Positions 1-5,046 of a stretch of DNA of 5,046 nt are shown here, piece after piece. The DNA lies in NCBI GenBank assembly GCA_964542965.1, contig CAZIVH010000044.1:1-5046 (forward strand), given 5' to 3'. The notes under the pieces were generated by a model. It searched no databases. It saw nothing but the letters and a program-made list of their open reading frames with translations, and was not told the origin of the DNA. The position numbers and the translations under genes were made by a program. The first letter of the stretch is position 1; each line of letters begins with the position of its first letter. The stretch is from CAJBLF01 sp964542965. Lineage in GTDB: Bacteria > Patescibacteriota > Gracilibacteria > Absconditabacterales > Absconditicoccaceae.

Positions 1-15
1 ACTACACCCTATAAA

Positions 16-39
16 GGACGCAAAACGCCCCGTTTGTCC
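16..39. repeat. Interrupted inverted repeat at left edge
   Basis: GGAC (16-19) and AAACG (23-27) pair with CGTTT (31-35) and GTCC (36-39), giving a 9-bp stem with a 3-nt bulge and a CCC loop. On the minus strand the stem is followed by only three Ts, so it is at best a weak terminator for something reading leftward. It may instead belong to a mobile-element end or intergenic repeat extending beyond the window. Confidence 0.35.
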
Positions 40-161
40 CACAGGGTCGAAAATACTTCTGGGCTTCGGAAGAAAGAGTGTAAGTTACAAGGGGCAAAGT
101 TACGCTGTAATTGATGTAAGGATGTATTGTTTCAATAGCGATCAGCTATATATGAAGCATT

Positions 162-187
162 AAGCACTCATAATATTTCGAGTGTTT
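162..187. repeat. Inverted repeat upstream of methyltransferase
   Basis: AAGCACTC (162-169) pairs with GAGTGTTT (180-187), eight pairs including one G-T wobble, around a 10-nt AT-rich centre. No T-run follows, so it does not look like a terminator. Lying 104 nt before the methyltransferase start, it could be an operator or leader hairpin; this is inference from position only. Confidence 0.4.
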
Positions 188-193
188 GGAGAA

Positions 194-230
194 CATAACA
201 AAAAACGCTTCTTCAATACCGCTTGTTATG
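194..230. repeat. 8-bp perfect inverted repeat in cassette leader
   Basis: CATAACAA (194-201) and its exact complement TTGTTATG (223-230) are separated by 21 nt. The second arm ends 60 nt before the methyltransferase start. The arrangement fits two half-sites for a regulator or a long-loop hairpin. Restriction-modification operons often control early expression through such sites, but no controller (C protein) gene is visible in the window. Confidence 0.4.
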
Positions 231-277
231 AAGGATATAGACAAAATAACCGTGAAGATGTAATTTACATATAGATT

Positions 278-283
278 GAGGGG
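278..283 (+). promoter_or_regulatory. RBS deciding the methyltransferase start
   Basis: GAGGGG lies 7 nt before the ATG at 291, a good Shine-Dalgarno position. The longer in-frame option, TTG at 276, would overlap this site and has no ribosome site of its own, so 291 is preferred. Confidence 0.75.
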
Positions 284-290
284 AATATTT

Positions 291-1412
291 ATGCTGCCAA
301 AGCAGGGTTCCATTTATAGAGAAGAATTATCCAAAGTGTATGGAGTCGATCTTTTTTGTGGTGCGGGTGGACTTACGAATGGGTTGAAAACTGCTGGGAT
401 CGACGTCAGAATCGGTGTAGATATCGAACCATCATGTGAATATGCGTACATGACGAACAACAGCGCAGATTTCTTGAACAAGTCCGTGGAGGATATATCT
501 TCTGCGGATTTTACCAATATATTTCCGTCGAATGGTTACAGATTGATAGCTGGCTGCGCTCCTTGCCAGACTTTTTCGACATACAATCGCAAAGCCACAC
601 CGGAAGATAAGCGATGGTGGTTGCTGGAACATTTTTCCAGACTCGTGCAAGATGTGTCTCCAGAGTTGGTCACGATGGAAAATGTGCCACAGTTGAAAGA
701 ACAGACCGTATTCAAATCTTTCAAGGAAACTCTGGAACTGATCGGTTATCAAGTTTCATGTAAAATCGTGAATTGTGAAGAGTATGGGGTGCCTCAACAC
801 AGACAGAGGCTTGTATTGCTCGCTTCGAAATTGGCGCCGATCGAATTACTTTCACCTGATGAACTGCGTGTATCGAGAGCGACTCCCAGAGACTGCATAT
901 CTCATTTACGGCCATTGCAAGCGGGAGAAGTCGACACTTCCGATCCGTTGCATCAGGCTGCAACACTGTCTCCGACAAATCTTGCTCGAATACGTGCATC
1001 GAAACCTGGTGGCACATGGCGTGAATGGGACAAGAACCTTGTTGCAAAATGCCATTTGAGAGCTACCGGCCAAACATATGCGAGTGTTTATGGAAGAATG
1101 ACATGGGATGACCCGGCACCGACTATTACCACGCAATTCTACGGTTTTGGTAATGGACGTTTCGGTCATCCTGATCAAGATAGAGCCATCTCACTCCGCG
1201 AAGGCGCAATATTGCAGAGTTTTCCTGACGATTATCGATTTGTTCCCCCTGGCCAACGTGTATACAAAAAAACCGTTGCAAAACTTATTGGCAATGCCGT
1301 TCCTGTGAAACTGGGAGAAGCGATCGGTATCTCTATCATGAGACATGTCGACACATATCGAAAAACACGATCCCGAAAAAATACCACGAAACACCCTTTG
1401 CATATGGTTTGA
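291..1412 (+). CDS. C5-cytosine DNA methyltransferase
   Basis: Transfers a methyl group from S-adenosylmethionine to carbon 5 of cytosine in a specific DNA site. In the 373-residue product (ATG at 291) the family motifs appear in order: motif I VDLFCGAGG at 19-27 (SAM binding), GVDIEP at 42-47, motif IV with PCQ at 91-93 (Cys92 the catalytic nucleophile), motif VI ENV at 130-132, motif VIII QHRQR at 169-173, and motif X GNAVPVKLG at 334-342, with Val339 where Pro is usual. The variable target-recognition region lies roughly between residues 185 and 270 and is short; the site cannot be read from it. No N-terminal regulatory helix-turn-helix is present. It is the first gene of a tight operon: the vsr start follows the TGA by 3 nt. 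This suggests a cassette methylase rather than an orphan. Family call is very secure; specificity is unknown. Confidence 0.96.
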   Translation: MLPKQGSIYREELSKVYGVDLFCGAGGLTNGLKTAGIDVRIGVDIEPSCEYAYMTNNSADFLNKSVEDISSADFTNIFPSNGYRLIAGCAPCQTFSTYNRKATPEDKRWWLLEHFSRLVQDVSPELVTMENVPQLKEQTVFKSFKETLELIGYQVSCKIVNCEEYGVPQHRQRLVLLASKLAPIELLSPDELRVSRATPRDCISHLRPLQAGEVDTSDPLHQAATLSPTNLARIRASKPGGTWREWDKNLVAKCHLRATGQTYASVYGRMTWDDPAPTITTQFYGFGNGRFGHPDQDRAISLREGAILQSFPDDYRFVPPGQRVYKKTVAKLIGNAVPVKLGEAIGISIMRHVDTYRKTRSRKNTTKHPLHMV

Positions 1413-1415
1413 CGC

Positions 1416-1871
1416 ATGGATACAGTTGACAGAAAAACAAGATCCAAAATCATGTCGAGTGTTAACCGCAGCGATACTAAACCAGAAATGGAATTACGCA
1501 GATTGCTGCATGCCAATGGATTCCGCTATCGTTTGCATGACAAGAAACTGCCGGGAACACCCGATATCGTGCTTCCTCGTTACAAGACAGCCATATTCGT
1601 GAATGGTTGTTTCTGGCATTCTCATGACGGATGCAAGTTTGCGACGAAACCGTCGTCACACAAAGCTTTCTGGGAAAACAAGCTGACTGCGAACATCGCT
1701 CGTGACAGAAAAAACCACATTGCGCTCCAATCCATGGGCTGGAAAGTACTTGTCGTGTGGGAATGTGCCATCAAGAAACGTGATCCCGATAAATCGGCCA
1801 ATCTTTTATCACAGGCAAAGGGATTCATGCTATCCAATGACAGTTTCCGTGAAATCGGGGCTGAAGTGTGA
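1416..1871 (+). CDS. vsr: Very short patch repair (Vsr) endonuclease
   Basis: Vsr enzymes nick DNA next to T:G mismatches left when 5-methylcytosine deaminates, starting repair back to C:G. The 151-residue product has the family layout: N-terminal TRSKIM at 8-13, LPGTPDIV with Asp50 (equivalent to catalytic Asp51 of E. coli Vsr), NGCFWH at 63-68, a likely zinc site from Cys65, His70, Cys73 and Cys117 (in VVWECA), and the RDR signature near 96-98. Length matches the family (about 150). Asn63 occupies the position of E. coli His64, a catalytic-site residue; the metal-binding and other core residues are kept. There is no ribosome site before the ATG, and the gene begins 3 nt after the methyltransferase stop, so translation probably depends on coupling. 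The start is supported because the N-terminal TRSK block aligns with known Vsr proteins. Vsr beside a C5 methylase is a classic pairing. Confidence 0.95.
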   Translation: MDTVDRKTRSKIMSSVNRSDTKPEMELRRLLHANGFRYRLHDKKLPGTPDIVLPRYKTAIFVNGCFWHSHDGCKFATKPSSHKAFWENKLTANIARDRKNHIALQSMGWKVLVVWECAIKKRDPDKSANLLSQAKGFMLSNDSFREIGAEV

Positions 1872-1887
1872 TATGATCGATTTATAT

Positions 1888-1892
1888 GGAGG
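1888..1892 (+). promoter_or_regulatory. RBS deciding the ATPase-nuclease start
   Basis: GGAGG sits 8 nt before the ATG at 1901. The in-frame ATG at 1886 overlaps this site and lacks one of its own, so translation most likely begins at 1901, 29 nt after the vsr stop. Confidence 0.75.
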
Positions 1893-1900
1893 AATCCAAG

Positions 1901-3865
1901 ATGACGACAAGCAATGAACCAACATTCAAGATGACAGTCGATTTGAATGTACTCGATCATTTGGCAGATGGATTGTACAGCAGCGTTGCTGCCGTAATAA
2001 CGGAAACTGTCGCGAATTCATGGGATGCCGATGCCAAGAAAGTTCGTATCACGCTTGATGTTGCCAATGACAATATTCAAATAAATGACGATGGTCATGG
2101 CATGAACGTGGATGATGTCAATGAGTGCTATCTTAAAGTTGGTTTCAAACGCCGTGAACAAGGAGGAGATACAACCCCCGATGGAAGAACGGTAATGGGG
2201 CGTAAAGGAATCGGGAAGCTTTCGTTATATTCTATTGCTGAAACCATTGAAGTTCACACCAAAAAAATGGAAACTGATGCAATAGGTTTGAAAATACTTT
2301 CGTCTGAACTCCGTTCAGCGATGGCTGGCTCGTCTACTGAGTACATGCCGGATTCGGTGCATGTACAGAATGAAGTTTTTCATGAAGGCAAAGGAACGGT
2401 CATAGCTTTGACGTCTCTAAAAATGGAGCGACTCAGGGAAATGGCTCCCGAATCTCTCCGCCGTCGCTTGGCAAGACGATTTTCAGTTATCGGGAGCGAC
2501 GATTTCAAGGTTTATGTCAATGATGCAGAGGTGACAGCTGCGGATCGTGAAGACCTTAAAAATGTCGAGTATCTGTGGAAATTCGGTGATACAACCATAA
2601 ATACGGAACAGTGTACTGTTTTAAAAGAAGAAGCTTCAATCCCTGCATCTCCAGACAGTGGTGAATGGAGTGTAAGAGGCTGGATTGGCACAGTTGATAA
2701 CTCAAGAAAATTGGCAACGAGAGAAGGAAATCTGAATTCCATCATCGTCTTGTCACGAGGTCGGCTTGTAGACGAAGACATTCTTCCCAGAATATCAGGA
2801 GCAGAAGTTTATACAAAATATATAACAGGTCAGATAGAGGCCGATTTTCTCGATTCCACCGATGCTCCCGATATAGTTACAAGCAATAGACAAAGAGTGA
2901 TAGAAGATGATGAGCGTATGACACAGTTGGTTGATTTTCTGAAGAAAAGTATTCGTATAACGGCGAATAAATGGACTAGTCTAAGGGCACGTGATAAAAC
3001 GAGTGAATTACATGGTAATTACCCCAAGATTGCCACTTGGGTGGATAGTCTTGAGTCTGGGTGGAAAACGAAAGCTTCAAAACTGCTTGAACGGATAGCT
3101 ACCATGGAGATCGGCAAGGAAGAGGACGAAGAAGACAATAGAAAAACCCTCTTGCAACATGCAATTTATGGGTTCGAGAGGCTTCGCCTTCGGGGCGATG
3201 CTGAAGAACTGGAAAAAGCATTGTCGGAAGGAACCGACAGCCTTTTGCGATTGCTTGCCGACCGTGATTCACTTGAAGCGTCGCTATACAGAGAAATCGT
3301 GAGCAATCGTCTGGAAGTGATAGAAAAATTCGAAAGCTTGGCAGAAGACGACCCTAAGGAACGTGTATTGCAACTGTACCTTTTCGACCATTTATGGCTC
3401 CTTGATCCTGCTTGGGAACGTGCTACAGGTAGCGTATCTATGGAAGAGAGGTTGAAACTCATACCAGAATTCAAAGATGATGAGACTACAAAAGATAAGT
3501 TTGGTAGAGTCGATATAAAATATAGAACCGTTATGGGAAAACATGTAATAGTCGAATTAAAGAGAGTTTCCGTTAAACCAGGTATTACAACACTGGCAGA
3601 ACAAGGCTCAAAATATGTTGATGCTTTGAAAGTATTACTTCCTGTCGAAGAGAGGATGCATGCACACATAGAAGTTGTATTTGTAGTTGGTTACGATCCC
3701 CCAGGTTCGCCTGACCGTATTGATAACTTTATGAGAGGTGTTTCAGCGGGATCAAGAATAATGACATATGATCAATTGATCGCAAGGGCAATGGCGGCAT
3801 ATTCGGAGTTTATCATGAAAACGAAAGAGACCGATAAAATCGAACATTTGTTCGATATGGATTGA
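1901..3865 (+). CDS. GHKL ATPase fused to PD-(D/E)XK-type nuclease
   Basis: Predicted ATP-driven effector of the cassette, 654 residues from the ATG at 1901. The N-terminal third is a Bergerat-fold ATPase as in MutL, Hsp90 and MORC proteins: N-box with Glu35 and Asn39 (ETVANSWDADA), G1 motif DDGHGM at 63-68, and glycine-rich lid GRKGIGKLS at 100-108. An S5-like transducer region follows, with LSRGRLVDEDILP around 284-296 and a TSNRQ element at 327-331. A charged helical linker spans about 385-480. The C-terminal part starts with FDHLWLLDPAWE near 495-506, then Asp538 (GRVDI), Glu552 and Lys554 (VELKR) and Gln568 with Tyr572, the usual D-x13-ExK...Q layout of PD-(D/E)XK nucleases, recalling DUF4263/Shedu-type domains. 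It closes the operon with the methyltransferase and vsr and ends in tandem in-frame stops TGA-TAA. ATPase call is firm; nuclease call rests on motif spacing; restriction role is inferred. Confidence 0.9.
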   Translation: MTTSNEPTFKMTVDLNVLDHLADGLYSSVAAVITETVANSWDADAKKVRITLDVANDNIQINDDGHGMNVDDVNECYLKVGFKRREQGGDTTPDGRTVMGRKGIGKLSLYSIAETIEVHTKKMETDAIGLKILSSELRSAMAGSSTEYMPDSVHVQNEVFHEGKGTVIALTSLKMERLREMAPESLRRRLARRFSVIGSDDFKVYVNDAEVTAADREDLKNVEYLWKFGDTTINTEQCTVLKEEASIPASPDSGEWSVRGWIGTVDNSRKLATREGNLNSIIVLSRGRLVDEDILPRISGAEVYTKYITGQIEADFLDSTDAPDIVTSNRQRVIEDDERMTQLVDFLKKSIRITANKWTSLRARDKTSELHGNYPKIATWVDSLESGWKTKASKLLERIATMEIGKEEDEEDNRKTLLQHAIYGFERLRLRGDAEELEKALSEGTDSLLRLLADRDSLEASLYREIVSNRLEVIEKFESLAEDDPKERVLQLYLFDHLWLLDPAWERATGSVSMEERLKLIPEFKDDETTKDKFGRVDIKYRTVMGKHVIVELKRVSVKPGITTLAEQGSKYVDALKVLLPVEERMHAHIEVVFVVGYDPPGSPDRIDNFMRGVSAGSRIMTYDQLIARAMAAYSEFIMKTKETDKIEHLFDMD

Positions 3866-3990
3866 TAAGCAACGATACCTCTAAGATAATGATTTCATGA
3901 AAGAAGCTCACTATTTGTTTACTTGAAGAAAGTTATTTCTGTATTGAAGCGATACATTACAAACTTTTATTGGCTACACATAATATGCAA
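3866..3990. other. AT-rich convergent intergenic region
   Basis: This 125-bp gap separates the ends of two convergent transcription units. Hand-counted GC is about 30% (18 of 60 at 3901-3960). No proper bidirectional terminator is visible: the palindrome TTTCATGAAA (3893-3902) has no loop or T-run, and AGAAA-GTTA-TTTCT (3927-3940) is a weak AT-only stem. Termination must occur by weak or factor-dependent signals, or beyond the region. Confidence 0.55.
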
Positions 3991-4014
3991 TTACCAAATG
4001 TGAATATTGGCTAC
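3968..4014. repeat. 10-bp direct repeat spanning a gene end
   Basis: TATTGGCTAC occurs at 3968-3977 and again at 4005-4014, 37 bp apart. The second copy lies inside the last codons of the leftward gene, the first just past its stop. It could be a small tandem duplication or a scar at the edge of the inserted cassette. Confidence 0.5.
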
Positions 4015-4728
4015 TGTAGTTGAATTATCGCTATCTTGAGATATTTTCATCTCATCCAGAAGTTTGTATCCGATATGAAAAGCCCAAATGGAATTCGCGA
4101 GGAGCCAGAGGGTGTCGTCGAGGTATGTGCCGTTGACGAGGGAGCCTGTCAGTGGGAAGACGACGGATTTTGGGTGGATGGCGTCTGAGAGCAGGTGCAG
4201 GCCGACGCCGATGGAGTAGAAGCCGAGTGCGGCTCCGGCGGTTTTGTGAAGAAGGTACGATATCTCCGTGTTGGATGCTTCGGTTTTACGATGTGTGCGC
4301 GAAAGTTCCGGGCCAGGCTCTGCTGTATCAAGATTTGTGCGTGATGGGTGAGTGTAGCCGTGTTTGTCTGAGGCTTGTGATTCTTTTGCTGTGTTGCCGC
4401 TATTACTTTCTCCCCATTTCTTGTGCAGATGTCGCAGTACGGCGAGGCTTATGGCGCTGTGGAACAGGAAGTAGCGGTGATAGCCGATGCCGAGCAGGGA
4501 GATGTCGAGGTCGGGTGCGTGAAGGCCGGCTCGTGTTGCAATTATGGCGACTGGTGCGACTGCAAGCGCTTTGCCGGTTGGTGCGTGCTGCTTTATAAAG
4601 CTGCGGACTTCTGCGTTCTTTGCTTTGACTCGTGGGGCTTTCCGAGACAGAGAAGATGGATGTGGGAGCGCGGGAAATCGTGACAATTCCCTTGTGGAGA
4701 TGTTATCACGGATGCTTTTCGCAGTCAT
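3991..4728 (-). CDS. Putative YdjM/DUF457-like membrane metal hydrolase
   Basis: Unnamed 245-residue protein. The ATG at 4728 is preferred because GAGGT lies 8 nt upstream; a longer form from an ATG at 4773 would add 15 residues but has no ribosome site. The N-terminus (1-50) is basic and polar. Hydrophobic stretches lie near 53-69, 76-98, 160-180 and 203-220. Conserved-looking Asp/His motifs are PDLD at 72-75, HR at 84-85 and HS at 90-91, then HLLSD at 178-182 with His185, and DD at 204-205. This order of acidic and histidine motifs on hydrophobic segments recalls the YdjM/DUF457 membrane-bound metal-dependent hydrolases, but I could not confirm the family. A polar linker of about 55 residues (105-159) separates the two halves. 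Most of the gene is GC-rich, but its last 30 or so codons are AT-rich. It probably shares an operon with the small gene 72 nt upstream. Confidence 0.8.
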   Translation of the reverse strand: MTAKSIRDNISTRELSRFPALPHPSSLSRKAPRVKAKNAEVRSFIKQHAPTGKALAVAPVAIIATRAGLHAPDLDISLLGIGYHRYFLFHSAISLAVLRHLHKKWGESNSGNTAKESQASDKHGYTHPSRTNLDTAEPGPELSRTHRKTEASNTEISYLLHKTAGAALGFYSIGVGLHLLSDAIHPKSVVFPLTGSLVNGTYLDDTLWLLANSIWAFHIGYKLLDEMKISQDSDNSTTVANIHIW

Positions 4729-4800
4729 GCGTTCGCACCTCGCTGAAGTGTAGTGATTTCTACAGTGCCACATTGAATTCCGGGTTTTGGTGAAGGCATA

Positions 4801-4965
4801 TCAGATGGTTTCGGGTTTGCCGCCTGTGCCGGGAAGTTCTCTGCTACTGTTTTCGCCAGCACCAAGAATGTATCGCTCAGAAAACATGATCGCAGCAAAG
4901 TAAGCTATGACGCCAACGAAAACGGCGACGAAAACATAAATTGCCAGCTTGATGATGTTTGTCAT
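4801..4965 (-). CDS. Small single-pass membrane protein, 54 aa
   Basis: Not recognised. The reading frame encodes 54 residues and is supported by a full AGGAGGT ribosome site 10 nt before its ATG and by a strong promoter just upstream. The N-terminus is short (MTNIIK), residues 7-28 form one continuous hydrophobic helix rich in Val, Ala and Phe, and the remaining 26 residues are polar. The tail contains LPGTG at 44-48, matching the sortase consensus LPxTG, but no second hydrophobic helix or basic tail follows as a real sorting signal requires. The protein probably anchors in the membrane and may assist the downstream hydrolase-like protein, whose gene starts 72 nt further along on the same strand. 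Function unknown. Confidence 0.75.
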   Translation of the reverse strand: MTNIIKLAIYVFVAVFVGVIAYFAAIMFSERYILGAGENSSRELPGTGGKPETI

Positions 4966-4975
4966 TTGATTGGAT

Positions 4976-4982
4976 ACCTCCT
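4976..4982 (-). promoter_or_regulatory. Consensus RBS of the small membrane protein
   Basis: Read on the minus strand this is AGGAGGT, a perfect anti-16S match, 10 nt before the ATG at 4965. It is the main reason to accept such a short reading frame as a gene. Confidence 0.8.
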
Positions 4983-4988
4983 GTTTTC

Positions 4989-5017
4989 ATTTTAGAGGCT
5001 GTTCACACTATTGACAA
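4989..5017 (-). promoter_or_regulatory. Sigma70-type promoter, leftward operon
   Basis: On the minus strand TTGTCA (5017-5012) and TAAAAT (4994-4989) are separated by exactly 17 bp, each matching the consensus at five of six bases. Transcription would start near 4982, at the very edge of the ribosome site, giving an unusually short leader of under 20 nt. Confidence 0.65.
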
Positions 5018-5039
5018 GTTGGCTTCTTAAGAGTAAAAT
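5011..5039 (+). promoter_or_regulatory. Sigma70-type promoter reading out of the window
   Basis: TTGACA (5011-5016, perfect consensus) and TAAAAT (5034-5039) are separated by 17 bp on the plus strand. The gene it would drive starts beyond the right edge. Its -35 box overlaps the -35 box of the leftward promoter by five bases. Confidence 0.65.
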
Positions 5040-5046
5040 CCCCCTA

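Larger units (their letters stand above)
1..275. other. Left flank, no supported gene
   Basis: No protein with a believable start and ribosome site is visible here. Two forward frames are open from the window edge (to a stop near 114 and to one near 163) but neither reads as a recognisable protein, so a truncated gene end cannot be shown. Hand-counted rows give about 50% GC at 1-60, 42% at 61-120, then 33% and 35% at 121-240, so the composition steps down near 115-120. The AT-rich part holds several short inverted repeats (listed separately) and must contain the cassette promoter. I found no convincing -35/-10 pair: TTGTTT at 127-132 with TATATG at 149-154 (16 bp spacing) and TTCAAT at 212-217 with TATAGA at 236-241 (18 bp) are both weak. 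Confidence 0.6.

Noticed and set aside
1..114. Partial gene or insertion-sequence end at the left edge
   Set aside because: The open frames give no recognisable protein and no terminal repeat pair is found within the window, so it cannot be supported.
228..263. Possible 11-residue leader peptide before the methyltransferase
   Set aside because: ATG to TAA is open but there is no ribosome site, and such short frames arise easily by chance.
276..290. TTG start for the methyltransferase
   Set aside because: The codon overlaps the GAGGGG ribosome site serving the ATG at 291, and the extra five residues match nothing in the family.
1266..1272. A7 run in the methyltransferase, and another at 2261-2267 in the ATPase, as phase-variation tracts
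   Set aside because: Seven As is short for slippage switching and common in AT-rich genes; both frames are intact.
3166..3669. Minus-strand reading frame of 167 codons inside the ATPase-nuclease gene
   Set aside because: Ser-rich shadow of the coding strand; the plus frame carries clear ATPase and nuclease motifs throughout.
3927..3940. Hairpin AGAAA-GTTA-TTTCT as a terminator
   Set aside because: Five AT-rich pairs without a GC core or following T-run are too weak.
4152..4598. Long plus-strand reading frame opposite the leftward gene
   Set aside because: The product is an unnatural Arg/Cys/Gly-rich string without ribosome site or family features; the minus-strand frame has coherent hydrophobic segments, motifs and a ribosome site.

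Overview
The window carries a compact three-gene, rightward DNA-modification and restriction-type cassette (291-3865), followed by a convergent leftward unit of two membrane-associated genes (4965-3991). The right edge holds a divergent promoter pair. No rRNA, tRNA, CRISPR array or transposase gene is visible.

Layout. Positions 1-275 are a gene-free left flank: roughly 42-50% GC in the first 120 bases, dropping to about 33-35% before the first gene, with several small inverted repeats. The cassette is (i) a C5-cytosine DNA methyltransferase with all main catalytic motifs, (ii) a Vsr-type very-short-patch-repair endonuclease starting 3 nt after the methyltransferase stop, and (iii) a 654-residue protein joining a GHKL (Bergerat-fold) ATPase and an S5-like transducer region to a C-terminal module with a D...ExK signature of the PD-(D/E)XK nuclease superfamily. 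Positions 3866-3990 are an AT-rich (about 30% GC) convergent intergenic region. The leftward genes encode a 54-residue single-helix membrane protein, too short for routine ORF calling, and a 245-residue protein with Asp/His motifs reminiscent of YdjM/DUF457-type membrane metal-dependent hydrolases.

How the genes may work together. The methyltransferase would mark host DNA at an unknown cytosine-containing site. Vsr would repair, or otherwise act at, T:G mismatches made by 5-methylcytosine deamination there. The ATPase-nuclease is the only plausible restriction effector in the cassette. This resembles the MutL/MORC-like GHKL ATPases found beside methylases, Vsr and nucleases in predicted restriction systems (comparative genomics by Iyer, Abhiman and Aravind, 2008). 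The gene set is therefore a known theme rather than wholly new, but the nuclease-fused ATPase acting without a separate restriction enzyme deserves attention.

Organism. The strong AGGAGG-type ribosome sites, sigma70-like promoters and mixed composition (hand-counted rows: cassette 37-55% GC, leftward gene up to 62%) suggest a bacterium of moderately high GC that acquired a lower-GC defence island. An actinobacterium such as a Bifidobacteriaceae member is a guess only; nothing here fixes the taxon.
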